Part shown: positions 1-11,383 of the stretch, one piece after another
Layout of the letters: the number at the start of each line of letters is the position of its first letter
How positions within the stretch are numbered: the stretch's first letter is position 1
Assembly (NCBI GenBank): GCA_014529385.2
Contig: CM043969.1
Location: 23,407,946 to 23,471,945, forward strand
DNA from: Adiantum capillus-veneris
Taxonomy: Eukaryota; Streptophyta; Polypodiopsida; Polypodiales; Pteridaceae
Direction of reading: 5' to 3'
Length of the DNA stretch: 64,000 bases
Program-made: the position numbers and the translations under genes
The notes under the pieces: model-generated
Databases searched by the model: none
What the model was told of the DNA's origin: nothing
Seen by the model: the letters and a program-made list of their open reading frames with translations, nothing else

Positions 1-69
1 ACATGATACTGGAGGAAACAGAGGGTCTCTCTCCACATGCAACCGTTTACGCTTGTGTTAAAGTCTCTT

Positions 70-985
70 TCATCCTACAATCAAAGCGCTACAAGAGACA
101 TCCCAAAAAGGATGCCTTACGTGCTTTGGTGAGGGCACCACATTCGGCATACATATCGAGCATAGATATCCTAGAGACGATATTCTGGACATGAAGCTCC
201 TCAAGCTCTTTTTGTTCTTTCTCAAGCGCACCACGTTTGGTATATACATCGACCAAGACAATGCCAAGCATGGCATCTTTATTCAACAGCCTCTGACTCA
301 CAATATAATTGTGAAGTTTTGTGCCCATATCAACATCTTGCATAGGGCCACATGCCTTCAAGATACATGCATAGGTGATTGCATCTGGAGAAAGGCCCTT
401 GCTTGATCACATCTGCTGAAAACAAACTAGAGCTTTCTCTTGTGTAGAAAATCCTGCAAGCACTACATTCCAAGAGTCCACACTCTTGATAGGAAGCTGA
501 AAACATCCTAGAGCTTTCTGGCCCTGCTCCTGTTGTGCGTATCCCGTGACCAGTGCATTCCAAGAGACATCATTCTAAGTGATCCTTACATGGGGATATA
601 GAGAGAGCTTGCTTTGCATCCGCTGAAAAAAGCCTAGAGCTTTTTGGTCTTGCTCTTGTTGCGCACATCCCGCAATCATTGCAATCCAAGAGACGACATT
701 CCGGATAGGAAGCAGCTCCTCAAGAAATTTTTGTGCTTTCTCAAGTGCACCACATGTGGCATACATATCGACCAAGACAATGCTAAGTATGACATCTTTT
801 TTAAACAGCCTCTGACTTACAATATACCGGTGATGCTTACAAGATATTTTATCCACCCCGCAAAGATAATCACGGAAAGGATACCCATTGAGAACTTTTT
901 GTGCTTTTGTGAGTGTCTCACATTTGACATACATATTCGATCAAAGCACCGCCAAGCACACAATCTCATCATGAATTCTCTTTGA
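70..985 (-). pseudogene. PPR protein gene fragments
   Basis: Short open stretches on the minus strand (89-361, 330-563, 575-934) encode pentatricopeptide-repeat pieces, for example LVDMYATCGALEKAQKFLEE and NVVSWIAMIAGCAQQEQDQK. These are typical of PLS-class plant PPR proteins, which bind organellar RNA. The pieces lie in different frames and are separated by stops, so no full protein is made. Repeats are degenerate: usual MYAKCG motifs appear as MYATCG, MYAECG and VYTKRG. No E/DYW tail is visible. Family call is confident; the parent gene cannot be named. Confidence 0.75.
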
Positions 986-1742
986 GTTGTTGTTGCCCTA
1001 CTACTGGGTCGAGACGTGTCTCACTTCAAGGAGTTGCACTCTGCAACAAAGAGCTGCTTAGATTCGAGGAGCTGCTTAGCACTACATTCCAAGAGTCCAC
1101 ACTCTTGATAGGAAGCTGAAAATAGCCTAGAGCTTTTTGGCCCTGCTCCTGCTGTGCGTGTCTTGTGACCAGTGAATTCCAAGAGACATCATTCCAAGTG
1201 ATCCTTACATGGGGATATAGAGAGAGCTTGCTTTGCATCCGCTGAAACCAACGTATAGATTTTTGATCCTGCTCTTGTTGCGCACATCCCGCAATCATTG
1301 TAATCCAAGAGACAACATTCCAGACAGGAAGTAGCTCCTCAAGCACTCTTTGTGCTTTCTCAAGCGAACCACATGTGGCATACATATCGACCAAGACAGT
1401 GCCAAGTATGATATCTTTTTTAAACAGCCTCTGACTTACAATGTACCGGTGATGCTTACAAGATATTTTATCCACCTCGCAAAGATAATCACGAAAAGGA
1501 TACCCATCAAGAACTTTTCGTGCTTTCGTGAGAGTCTGACATTTGACATACATATTTGATCAAAGCACAACCGAGCACACAATCTCATCATGAATTCTCT
1601 CACATTTGACATACATATTGGATCAAAGCATCACCGATCACGCAATCTCATCATGAATTCTCTTTGAGTTGTTGCTGCCCTACTCCTGGGTCGAGCCATG
1701 CCTCAATTTAGGGAGTTGCACTCTACAACAGAGAGCTGCTTA
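461..1742. repeat. Tandem duplication of PPR pseudogene, 619-bp offset
   Basis: Bases from 461 onward recur from 1080 at a constant offset of 619 (461/1080, 581/1200, 961/1580). A further 62-bp unit around 1541-1600 is repeated at 1603-1662, and the sequence after 981 recurs after 1662. The copies differ by scattered substitutions. Confidence 0.8.
1026..1553 (-). pseudogene. PPR protein fragment, duplicated copy
   Basis: A 175-residue open frame with four to five degenerate pentatricopeptide repeats (MYVKCQTLTKARKVLD, VDMYATCGSLEKAQRVLEEL, NVVSWITMIAGCAQQEQDQK). It is a tandem duplicate of the fragment at 575-985, displaced by 619 bp. It ends in a serine-rich stretch with no PPR character, so the C-terminus is probably read-through noise. 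A normal fern PPR protein has 500-900 residues, so this is a remnant. Confidence 0.7.
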
Positions 1743-2342
1743 GCACCATTTTGAGTACAAGGACCATCGCACGTGAGCCGTGACGCAGGCTGAGACTAGA
1801 TAAAAGACTAGACAGGGTGGAGGTAGTCGTAGGCAAATAGAGACAGAGGACCCTCGATTTGCACTTGGATCATTGCTCGGAGCCGCATGCCTTCAAGATG
1901 CCTGTGTAGGTGACTCCTCGCTTTTTTTGGCCTGCGTTAAAAACAGCTTGCGAATCTATACTAAGGATAAAGGGGGAGGGAATTCCGGTTCCCCCCCTTG
2001 CCATGCGTCAGAACCTGCTTCAACCGGCGGGTGTGGCCTGCAGCTCCGGGAGCACAGTGACACAGAGAGAGATAGAGAGAGACAGAGAGAGGCGGCTTCG
2101 CCGCTCGCTATCCTACTCGCTCAAATAAAACATATGGAGTTACTTTTTATGATACTCTAAGAATATTCCACCCCCCAAATCCACGTCGGCAGGTCTTTTG
2201 TCTACTCTCATTCTCAGTTCTCACCACTCTGTGTCGCACTGACTGCGTTCTCTCTCTCTCTCTCTCTCTTTTCTGCAAAGGCGAGTTGTGTGTTGCCTCC
2301 CGTGCCTTACACGCTCCCCTGGCTGGCAGTCTTCGCATGAGC

Positions 2343-2344
<2 letters not shown>

Positions 2345-2393
<49 letters not shown>

Positions 2394-2431
2394 CCCTACA
2401 GACTGTAGCGCATGATCAAATGGGTGAGGAG

Positions 2432-2475
<44 letters not shown>
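2345..2475. repeat. Two long (GA)n microsatellites
   Basis: Uninterrupted AG dinucleotides run from 2345 to 2390 (about 23 units) and from 2434 to 2475 (about 21 units). Shorter GA or TC runs flank them near 2056-2090 and 2250-2270. Open frames here are artefacts of the repeat. Confidence 0.95.
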
Positions 2476-2477
<2 letters not shown>

Positions 2478-3017
2478 ACTGTATGGCTGCAACTCTTCGA
2501 ATGCAGAGGGGAGAGAGAGATGCCTCTGCCCCACAAATTGCCTTCTCTAGGGTAAAACCCCCAACTTAAGGCCACCTAAGAGAGGGAGCTTAGATCTCCG
2601 ATCTCCGAGCTCAATTATAACCAGTCAGCAGCTCATTTGATTCGCTTCGTGGAGAGCTTTACGAAAAAATTGATCTCAACTTTTTTGATGATCGGAGCCA
2701 AAAGTTATAAATCCATTTATGCATTCCTGTGTAACAAAAATGGGTGTGAAAAAGAAGACACACCAACCCCAAAAGAAAGACATGGGTGTCAACAAGGGTT
2801 AAAGTCATCCATTGCCCAATGAAAAGGTTGCATTTCAAATAAAATGAACGTTGAGCATTCTTTTGAATTGCACAAAGTTGGTTCAGCTTTGTCTTATTAT
2901 TGGAGGTGTCATTGTCTTTTCTTTGGGGGGGGGGGGGGGGGGGGGTTTATTGGCCCCTTTACCCTCTCGCTCACCTTGCCCTCTCACTCACGCTCTCCCC
3001 ACCCCTGGCTCCTCTGC

Positions 3018-3588
3018 CGGATGCAGTTGACCATGCCTAGTCAACCTTGTGTGCCACTCTCTAGCTCCGTCATCTCCACCTTCAGAGCTTTGATAGTACC
3101 CTCTGCTGCTTGCGCGCTATCCCCATCAGTGGCTCGACTACCACACTTTTCCATCGCCGTCCTTCGTCTCCTCATGCCTTCCAACTGCAACCTCCATCTC
3201 CCACTAATACTACCCTCCACGCCATAACTTGCTGTTGTACGCTGCACGCAATTGGTGGACTGTCGATTGCACCGCATTCAGCCACTAAATAGAGAGAGAG
3301 AGAGAGAGAGAGGGAGAGAGCCGGATGCTGACCATGCCTAGTCAACCTTGTGTGCCACTGTCTAGCTCCATCATCTCCACCTTCGGAGCTTTGACAGTAC
3401 CCTCTATTGCTTGCGCGCTATCCCCATCAGTGGTTCGACTACCACACTTTTCCATCGCCGTCCTTCCTGTCCTCATGCCTTCCAACTGCAACCTCCATCT
3501 CCTACTAACACTACCCTCCACGCCATAACTTGCTGTTGTAGCCCTGCACGCAATTGGTCAGCTGTCGATTGCACCGCATTCAGCCACT

Positions 3589-3627
<39 letters not shown>
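3018..3627. repeat. Tandem ~300-bp duplication with GA tails
   Basis: A unit starting near 3018 recurs about 301 bp downstream (3031/3332). Each copy ends in a GA microsatellite (3291-3312 and 3594-3627). Neither copy has a convincing coding signature. A poly-G run lies just before, at about 2923-2945. Confidence 0.75.
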
Positions 3628-3629
<2 letters not shown>

Positions 3630-4054
3630 TCTAAACCGACAGCAGTGCTCTGCACGCTGTACAACACAGGAGCAGGAAGGAGGTATAGAGAGAGAAGAGA
3701 GAGCTAGCGAGCACAGGATGCCAGAGAGAGAGAGATAGAGAGCACCACCTTTCCAATCGTCTAGTCAGATGGCATGAAACATCTGGCTCCTCAGGAGTCA
3801 TCACATGGGGGAGACAGAGAGAACGGCGGCATGAAAGACAACGACCAAGTCCGCAGCCGATTTTCATTTTTGCCTCGCTTCCAATCAGCTGTAAGAATCA
3901 GGATTTTGTTAAAATCGTCCAGACATATTAGTGTTAATAATATGGATGCACATGTTACAAAATGACAGCCACGTGGATGAACGTGCTTTCATATTTGTGA
4001 TTTCGCCTCCTACGCTAACGAAGCAAAAATTACCAGATGAACAACTGCCTGAGG

Positions 4055-4600
4055 CGACCAGAGTGGTACGGAACCAGCCCCCGGTAAAACTTAAATTGGT
4101 CATATCTTGACAACCGGAACTCCGATTGACGAAATGAAAAGATCGACATGCTCCTCAAAGTGAACCCTTTAGGGCCATACACTTTGGCCCTTCATCAGCA
4201 GCTACCCAATCCGATACGGATCTGCTACTAATCAACCTTCAAACTGACATAACTTCATATCTGTAGCTCCAATTGACAAGCCGTAAAGACATGCCTGTAA
4301 AGCATTTCAAGTACTACAATTTTGATCAATAAAATCCCAGCTATGACCACCTCAAACATACTCTCTGTTAGCATTAACAAGATATCTTTTGACCCTTCAG
4401 AACCGCATCTGGCATACTTTTAGCTTAGAATTGGCTTGTTATCAAGCCCATAGTACTGTTGAATAATCATATAGGATTCAAATAAACCTGATTGGCATCC
4501 CTTTGCTCATTTTCTTATCATTGAAGCGGAGCTAGATGACACCGCTGGCAACTGACACTGTCAAAAGCTTCCTGAGCTTCCTCATCCCACTCATAACCGT
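4055..4600. repeat. Dispersed repeat shared with 49255-49850
   Basis: This stretch is a diverged homologue, in the same orientation, of 49255-49850. Both contain an accession-like run of shared blocks such as GGTACGAAACC/GGTACGGAACC, CAATTGACAAGCCGTAAAG / CAATCGACGAGCCGTAAAG and a CCGATACGGATCTGC-like block. Here it lies just 3' of the reverse-transcriptase remnant at 4839-5423, so it may be LTR or 3' UTR of that element. No coding potential seen. Confidence 0.55.
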
Positions 4601-4838
4601 GCACCTGCTGAGCTCTATTTTTGAAGAGGATGCATATATTGCGACAACATCCAAAAGAAGCACAAAAGATAGCTTAGCTGACATGAACAAACAAAGCCAA
4701 ACCTAGAGCATCTAAACGCGGCTCCATCAACACCAATGCCTTCACCTTCTTGGGATCAGCCTCTATACCGTTCTGCGACACCATATGACCCAATAGCTGC
4801 GCTCAAGGCTGTGCTAGCTTGCACTTCTTGGGGTTCAT

Positions 4839-5423
4839 CTAACCTCCTTCTTCATCAAGCCTTTGAAAGCATAGCTGCAGCTTTGATAGGTGCTCCAATA
4901 TTGAGCTGTAGTAGCCTATATCATCCATGAAGACCCTCATAAAGTGGCCCAAATATGGACCAAATACCCTGTTCATCCAATCTTGGAAGGTGGCATATGC
5001 ATTCACCAAGCCGAACGGCATCCTCTGGTAAGCAAAACAACCCCATGGAGATGATATGAACGTATTCTTCAGCTGGTCTTCGAGTGCAATCCCTATCTGA
5101 AAGTACCCCGAGAAACCATCCATAATTGATCGAGTATCTCTCATGCCTAGCCACCTGGTTTAGGATTTCGTCTTGAAACGGTAGTGGATAGTGATTTCTC
5201 TTGGTCGCTGCATTTAGTGGCTTGTAATGACACACACCCTCCATTTTCCATTCTTCTTAGGGGTTATAACCACTGGTGAGACCCACTCTGACTCTTTCGC
5301 AGGGTATATGATGCCTGCATCAGATCCACTCTCACTCTTTTGCAAGGTATATGATGCCTGCATCAGATCCACTTTGACTCTTTCGCAGGGTATATGATGC
5401 CTGCATCCAACAACTCCTGGCAA
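4839..5423 (-). pseudogene. Reverse transcriptase fragment of G1
   Basis: Three overlapping frames together give the RT palm: WVSPVVITPKKNGKWRVCV, then KPLNAATKRNHYPLPF, then FSGYFQIGIALEDQLKNTF, RMPFGLVNAYATFQ and a catalytic box VFMDDIG in place of Y(V/A)DD. Synthesis of cDNA is the family role. Frames change at about 5144-5250, and the start is disrupted by a 43-bp triplication, so no full RT can be made. Confidence 0.75.
5279..5407. repeat. 43-bp unit repeated three times inside RT
   Basis: Three head-to-tail copies of a 43-bp unit end in GATGCCTGCATC at 5321, 5364 and 5407. Each encodes the same short peptide DAGIIYPAKES. Because 43 is not a multiple of three, each added copy shifts the RT frame. 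Confidence 0.85.
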
Positions 5424-5836
5424 AGGGCCTCCTTTTGGATATCCCCTAGTCTTCTTAGCTTCTGTGCTTTAGGCCTATGTCCCTTCTTGAGAACAATCTT
5501 GTGTTGTACCTCTCTTGCACCACACAAATGCTTGTATTCCATTGCAAACAGGTTTGGATAAGACCCACACAATTGAACATAACTTTCCTTCTCACCCTTG
5601 GTCAAATCTTCACTTAACATGTTTGAAACCTCCTCTATGATTAAACCAAGAGCTTGAGGCTGCATACCTGTTTCTTTAGGAGGGGAGTCATCTATGGTGA
5701 CTCCGAACAAATCTCCATCTATCTTCAACATGTCTTCCTCTCTCTCCTCTTCCTCTGTGCTAGTGTAGCCTTCATCATAGGCCGTCTCCGTCTTGTACTC
5801 ATAACTCGTCGTGTTGCCTTCATCTTTAATTGTCAT
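5363..5836 (-). pseudogene. G1 polyprotein linker before RT
   Basis: A 157-residue open frame with acidic, low-complexity start (TSTEEEEREEDMLKIDG) followed by VQHKIVLKKGHRPKAQKLRRLG and DIQKEALCQELLDAGIIYPAKES. The last part is the segment immediately upstream of the RT domain in gypsy pol, where the primer-grip side begins. It ends in the 43-bp repeats. Confidence 0.6.
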
Positions 5837-5851
5837 AGGACGAGAACTGCT

Positions 5852-6160
5852 CTACTTGGTCTTCAAATCAAGCACAATCTGTCTCCCCTTCTCTTTGCCA
5901 GGCAAGGTGAACACTTTGCTCTCCCAATCATGCTTAGCACCTATTTCCAAAAGCCATGGCCTACCCAAAATGATTGGATAAGCATTATCTCCTACCTTCA
6001 TCACAAAAAATTCTATCAGGCACTCTATGCCCATTACTTTGACCTTCACATCCTGAGCCATACCTAGACACCTAGCTTTAGTATGGTTGGCCATCCTCAT
6101 GTGCACATTCAACTTGGATACCACATTGACTCTCGTCTCCTTCATGGATGCTTCTGTCAA
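5852..6160 (-). pseudogene. G1 retropepsin-like segment
   Basis: A 102-residue frame with the C-terminal retropepsin signature YPIILGRPWLLEIGA, which follows the active site in gypsy proteases. The catalytic D(S/T)G is not seen in this frame, so the N-terminal half is missing or frameshifted. It lies between the gag zinc knuckle and RT, as expected. Confidence 0.6.
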
Positions 6161-6496
6161 GACACAAACCTGTGATTCTTCATCTATGTAGGCCTATACC
6201 TTCATCCTCTTTTCTATAATCACATCCATCAGCGAAAGAACATCAGTCGGGCTACCTACCCCAAATGCCATGTTTTGCACCGCTTGCACATTTCCCCTTA
6301 GCTCTTGGCAGCCTGGTGCTAACACTCGTAGACCACTGCCTCCTCAATTTTGGATTTAAAGCCAACAACTAACCAAAAGTAATGTTTGCTTTTTTATTTT
6401 GAACATCACTTACTAGGTTGTACTCAGGATAGCCACATCCTAATTGGAAATCCACTTGCTTGATTTGGTGGCATCTCCTTCTTTGCTAGGCTCAGG

Positions 6497-6898
6497 CTAC
6501 TCTCTGCCTTTGTACACTTTCTCTTTGCCTTTACGAGCTCTAGTTTCCTGCTCTTTCTCAATCTCTCTCTCAACTCTTGCCCTCTTGTTGGCCAAAACTT
6601 TGATATCCTGCTTATCCACCCTGATAATATTCACCCTTGGGACCTCGCCTCCATTCGGCGGAGCTAGTTGCACACGATTCTCCACCACTTGTTCTCTTGG
6701 ACCATTGAACTGCCCTTGACCTTGACCTCTACCAAACATCGGGTAAATGCCTCCTCTCTCTCTTGGTGGATGAGGACAATTAGGTGCATAATGCCCCTCC
6801 TCTCCACAATTGCAGCACCTACCTGGCAGCGGCCCTGCCCTGCCCCTTGCTCCTCTTAGCTGTCCTCTATCCATCATGCTTAGCCGCAACTCTTGCAT
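6497..6898 (-). pseudogene. G1 gag zinc-knuckle segment
   Basis: A 133-residue frame with a CX2CX4HX4C knuckle, CCNCGEEGHYAPNC, near residues 28-41 (about 6817-6776). A basic and glycine-rich region precedes it and a charged tail (KEQETRARKGKEK) follows. This is the nucleocapsid part of a gypsy gag. The upstream capsid is not recognisable at 6900-7200. Confidence 0.75.
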
Positions 6899-7277
6899 TT
6901 TCTAGGAAAAGTCTTGCACCGTACGTACCCAATTTTGCGGCACAACAACTACACCTCAGTTTCCATGATTTTCTTTGTGCATAGCCTCCCTCGGACTCTA
7001 TGGTTGAAGGGGGGCCATCGTATCATAGCCCGACACACCATGCTCTATCTTCTTCTTTATCTTTCTGCTCTTTGATCATGCGATTGCTACCGCACCCTTG
7101 TATTTTTTGGGCTTTGGGCGCAATGTCTACAGTCTTTGGGCTCGTACCAACTTTGGCTGCACCACCGTCATCACAAACATGATTCTAAGCATGCAAACTA
7201 TATTTGTGCACAATAAAAAGAGAATTAGTCTTATAAGACAAAAGCATTGCTCATTTGAAAGAAATTTGTACATTTTG

Positions 7278-8540
7278 TTACTCTAATATAGTATTGTAAG
7301 TATTGACAAGGTTCATACTATCCTTACGTTGTATTCCTTGCATCCATCTAGCATCTTTAAAAGTATAATCTTTTATCTTAATAAGATACCATCGGATAAT
7401 CTTACCATGTTGTAGTACCTTGTCTTCATGCCGAAGGATAGCTTCAGGTTGCAACACCTCTTCTTGGTCTTCAATTTCGGGAGGCTCTTCAATAATTGGT
7501 TCACTTGGTGGATCTCCTTTGTAGGGCTTAAGTAAGCTCACATGAAACTTGAGTTGATAAGCCATCTCATTGATTGGCTTCAAGATTTGAAAAGGACTAT
7601 AGTATCTTTTTGCTAATGTAGCATAATACTTTTGATGGCCCATAGGATTTTTGCATGTCGTTCGCCTCAACTGAGCCTTGGAAAACTTAAGTAAGACCCA
7701 ATCATTTTCTTTAAATGTTAAGGCCCTTATGTGCTTGTCAGGAGCATCTTTTTGCCTTTGTTGAGAGATGGATATAGCCTCCTTAAATGTTAAGGCCCTT
7801 ATGTGCTTGTCAGGAGCAGCTTTTTTCCTTTGTTGAGAGATCGATATAGCCTCCTTAATCTTTTGGAAAGATTCTTGTAGGTCATGATTATACTCATCGT
7901 CAACGAAGATCTTCCCATGTACTTTGAGTAGCAAGGGACTTTTAGGTCTTCCCTCAATGATTTCAAAAGGTGCTTTTCTTGTAGAAGTATGGACACTATT
8001 ATTGTACGCATATTCTACAAGAGGTAAGTACTTTTTCCATTGTGAGCGTTGATATACTTCGGTAACATAAGTCTTTAGTTGATCGAGTATCCTAAGATTG
8101 GCTATCTCACTTTGGCCATCTGTTTGTGGGTGATAGGCCGAAGAGAAATTCAATCTTGCTCCTAGATTTTCAAAGAGACCTTTTCAAAAATTATTGATCA
8201 TTCTAGGATCTCTATCTGACATGCTGGATGTCAGCAATCCATGGTGTTTGAAAATCTATGATATGAAGAGAGTTTCCATTTGGTGTGCCTTAATAGTCTT
8301 TTTCACAGGAATAAAATGTGCTTGCTTGCTAAACCTGCCAACTATTGTCCATATTCCCGTATTCCCATGGATAGACTTCGATAATCCAAAGATATAATCC
8401 ATGGATATACTCTCCCATGGTGAATTTGGGAATGGCAATGGCTGGAGTAATCTAGGTTGCTTCCCTCTATCATACTTGGTCTTTTGGCATACTACACATT
8501 TTGAAATATACTCTTGTATGTCCACTTTCATGGTAGGCTA
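7278..8540 (-). pseudogene. G2 integrase
   Basis: One reading frame runs through the integrase but is crossed by three stops: TAG at 8538-8540, TAG at 8256-8258 and TGA at 8184-8186. Visible parts are the zinc-binding end (CVVCQKTKYDRGKQP), the start of the catalytic core (WESISMDYIFGL) and the late core FSSAYHPQTDGQSE. An insertion-like 24-residue duplication and a C-terminal tail rich in Pro/Glu follow. Integrase joins the cDNA to chromosomal DNA. The protein cannot be made intact. Confidence 0.8.
7711..7854. repeat. In-frame 72-bp tandem duplication in G2 integrase
   Basis: Two copies, 7711-7782 and 7783-7854, encode KEAISISQQRKKAAPDKHIR and KEAISISQQRQKDAPDKHIR. The length is a multiple of three, so the frame is kept. 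Confidence 0.85.
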
Positions 8541-8617
8541 ATAGAAGTAAGTTTCTACTCCTCGGAGAGTAGGTTGAATGCCTCTATGCTTCCATGTGTC
8601 TAGGGTATGTAGAACAG

Positions 8618-9466
8618 CTAAAGCTCTTCCTCATAAATGCCCAAGACTCGTTCATCTGTATCGAGCCTTTGGCTCTCAAATGCTATTGCATGCCCTTCTT
8701 GAAACAAGACTTCTCCAAGGCAATTACCACAAGCATCACATTGGACCTCAGGTGGCTTTGAGAGATCCGGAAGCATGAGGACTAGTTGGGAGGTAAGCTT
8801 CTCTTTGAGCTTGTCAAAAGCATTCTGCTCCTTAGTAGTCCATGAATACTTAACGTTCTTCTTTGTTAAGTCATGTAACCGTCCTTCTATTTGAGAGAAT
8901 TTTTCTATGAAGTGTCTATAGTATGCACACATACCAATAAAGCTTCTTAGCTTATGTAGATTCCTTGGATTAAGCCATTCTTTTATTACCTCCGATTTTG
9001 ATGGATCCATTCGGATACCATCTTGAGAGATAATATGACTTAAGTATTGAATATCTTGGAGGAAAAATTCGCTTTTCTTTTGATTGAGAAAAAGCTTGTT
9101 CTCCCTTAGTGCTTGAAAAATCACTTGGAGATGTTGCTTGTGTTCCTCCAATGACTTGGAGCAGATAATGATATCATCAAAGAACGCTCCACTGAATTTA
9201 CGGTAGGGTCTAAAAATTGTCTCCATTAATTGATTGAACGTGGCTAGTGCATTAGTCAAGCCAAAAGGCATGACTAGATATTCATACAGACCAAACGTTG
9301 TGCCAAACGCGGTCTTTAGGATATCTTCATTCACTATCCTTATTTGATGATAGCCACTTTTAAGGTCAATCCTATTGAAGTAGGTAGCACCTTGTAGCTT
9401 ATCAAATTGATCTTCTAACCGAGGCATGGGAAATCTGTTTTTGATAGTGATATGGTTTAGTGCTCA
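8618..9466 (-). pseudogene. G2 reverse transcriptase and start of RNase H
   Basis: A 269-residue frame from 9427 holds RT boxes [35 protein letters not shown], catalytic FFDDIIICS, and YLSHIISQDGIRMDPSK, then the beginning of RNase H (VQCDACGNCLGEVLFQEGHA, where the family usually has DAS). Upstream the same frame continues through TGA 9464-9466 into CVYY, where CVDYRALN would be expected, so an arginine CGA has probably become TGA. It stops in RNase H at TAG 8618; the rest of RNase H is missing before integrase. Confidence 0.8.
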
Positions 9467-9674
9467 ATAGTACACACACATACGGTATATACCATTTTTC
9501 TTTTGCGCTAAAAGGATTGGAGAACAAAAGGGAGAGGAGATAGGACTCACCATGCCTTTGTCTACCAAGTCTTGTACGTGCCTCATGATCTCCTCTTGTT
9601 GAGCTTGAGAACTTGATAAGGAGGCTTGCTAGGCAGTGAGCTTCCTGGTAGGAGCTCAATTTGATGGTCATCAT

Positions 9675-9898
9675 CTCCTCGTTTGGAGTACCATAGGGAT
9701 ATCATTTATGAACACATCTTGGAATCCTTTTAGAAAATTAGACAAGTCTGACTCTTCTTGATTCCTACCATTTATATTTGATGAAACATTAGGAACTTTT
9801 AGGGACTCTTTGACAAAAATCATGTACGCAAAAACGGAGCTCTTCATTGATTTATCAAAAGCAAGAGGATTTAAAGTGGTATAGTATGACTAGACTCA
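9675..9898. other. G2 spacer between protease and RT
   Basis: By position this corresponds to the protease-RT junction of G3 (about 40450-40780). Only short broken frames are seen; no separate gene. Confidence 0.5.
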
Positions 9899-10558
9899 CT
9901 AGCATCTATATACATGTTCTTTTCCCTGTATATATGTGAAGTAGATTCTCCTTTCACAGAGCTTCATGTTGGCAGCCATGCAGATGAACCATGGTGCCCC
10001 TAGGATAGCATCCTCATGTTGGAGAAGAGAGATGAAAAAGTCTTCTTTGTCGACATAGCTTTGGACATGAAGCCTCAACTTCCCAATCAAGGAAGTAACA
10101 AAGGCTTGCTGTCCCTTGAAAGCTATGTTATCCAGTACAATATCTCCCATCTCAAAAGCTTGAATGCCCAACTTGGTGGCCAACTCCGTTGATATGAAGT
10201 TGTGAGTAGAGCCTGGGTTAGAAAAGATGAAAGCATCATACTCCCTTACCCTTCCCCAAGCATAGGAGAGAGGTGATCCTTTGCAATGAGCATCCTCTTT
10301 TGGAGCTTCGAAGGTGGAAGCTTTAGGATTCTCATTGCAAGCATTTGTCTTGGGGAAAGAACGATAGCCATGTCCTTGCTCCCGACACTTAAAACATTTA
10401 TGGTCCTTGCGAAAAACTTCAAGCTCTTCAGGAGAGAGTTTGTTTTTACCTTTGTAAACTCCCTTCTCCTTGGACAGATTGTTGTTGTTGGAATTGCCTT
10501 GGGAAGAATTTTGGGCATTGGTTTTTTCCTTTGCATCACTTTTGTCTTTGCTTTCCAT
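9899..10558 (-). pseudogene. G2 gag nucleocapsid and protease
   Basis: The 219-residue frame holds a basic region, a zinc knuckle CFKCREQGHGYRSF that has lost its last cysteine (G3 has CFKCGKQGHAYRAC), and a retropepsin region (FSNPGSTHNFISTELATKL ... AILGAPWF). The catalytic Asp of D(S/T)G is replaced (SNPG), so the protease should be inactive. Homologous to 39496-40767. Confidence 0.8.
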
Positions 10559-10800
10559 GGGCTTGACATTCCGTCTAGCCCCTTGTTGGAAATTGATGCG
10601 CTAAGCAACCATGGTGTGGCGGATTACTTCGATGATAGTACCAAGCCATTGAGTTTATGTACTCGGCCATCTCTTTAGGTAATCATGCATAAAATTGTTG
10701 CTTTTGCTTAGTGAAGTCTGTCTTTTGAAAGACAGTAGCCTTGAGATGTAAATCCCAAAACTTGTCTACATATTTGTGGATAGACTCGTGAAAGAGAAGC

Positions 10801-10835
10801 CATTAGGAAAAAAATGGACTCTCCATGGGCCTTGT
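10801..10835 (+). repeat. Left terminal inverted repeat, copy 1
   Basis: Begins CATTAGGAAAAAAATGG and continues to GGGCCTTG. Pairs with 20153-20187 and resembles the left end of copy 2 at 55655. Confidence 0.85.
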
Positions 10836-11383
10836 AAGAATCCCTAATTTAAAGGAGGCCTGCCAATATTAAGGGGGACAAAGGCTTTGAATGGGGCTAT
10901 TTTGGTAGGGTCTCGTCCACCTTTGACCCCTGAAAAGGTAGGGGGAAGGGGGGGGGGGGGGTAACCATTTAAAAAGTAGGGAAGGGGGGGGTAAACCATT
11001 TGAAAAGTAGGGGGTCTTCTCTCTCTAGCTTTTTGGCCAACTTGTAAGTGGCCTCTTAACTCTCCCATGCCACCTAAGCAAATCCGTGGGTCAAAGAGGT
11101 CAAAAAAATGACTTTTTTCAAAAACTTTCAAAAAAACTCTATTCCCTCCTAAAAAGTACCCCCAACATATACACATAATTTAAAAAATATTTTTAAGTTA
11201 AATTACTCATAATTCAACATTTTTTGACTCCCTCCAAAACTTTTAGGAAATTCCTCCCAAAATTGAAAACTTTCCCTCCTAATCTAAGCTTCTCTCCTAC
11301 ACCCATCCCCCTTGCACCTGCACCTGCTGCTGCACCTACACACCCATCTCTCCATCCTTCAAGCTCCATCTCTCCATCCTACA
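10836..11383. other. Left subterminal region of copy 1
   Basis: Non-coding. It holds two G-rich tracts each followed by a variant of TAACCATTTAAAAAGTAGG (about 10940-11010), then an A/T-rich stretch of A- and T-runs and a C-rich leader just before the first gene. It may hold transposase-binding sites and the promoter (inference). Confidence 0.5.

Larger units (their letters stand above)
4839..6898 (-). mobile_element. Ty3/gypsy retrotransposon remnant G1
   Basis: On the minus strand the order is gag zinc knuckle (about 6817-6776), protease-like segment (6160-5852), linker and reverse transcriptase (5423-4839), which is the Ty3/gypsy order. RNase H and integrase are missing and no LTR pair is visible. 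The RT phrases NGKWRVCV, KPLNAATKRNHYPLPF and MPFGLVNAYATFQDWMNR resemble the Tat/Athila-type branch (inference). Several frameshifts and stops make it dead. Confidence 0.75.
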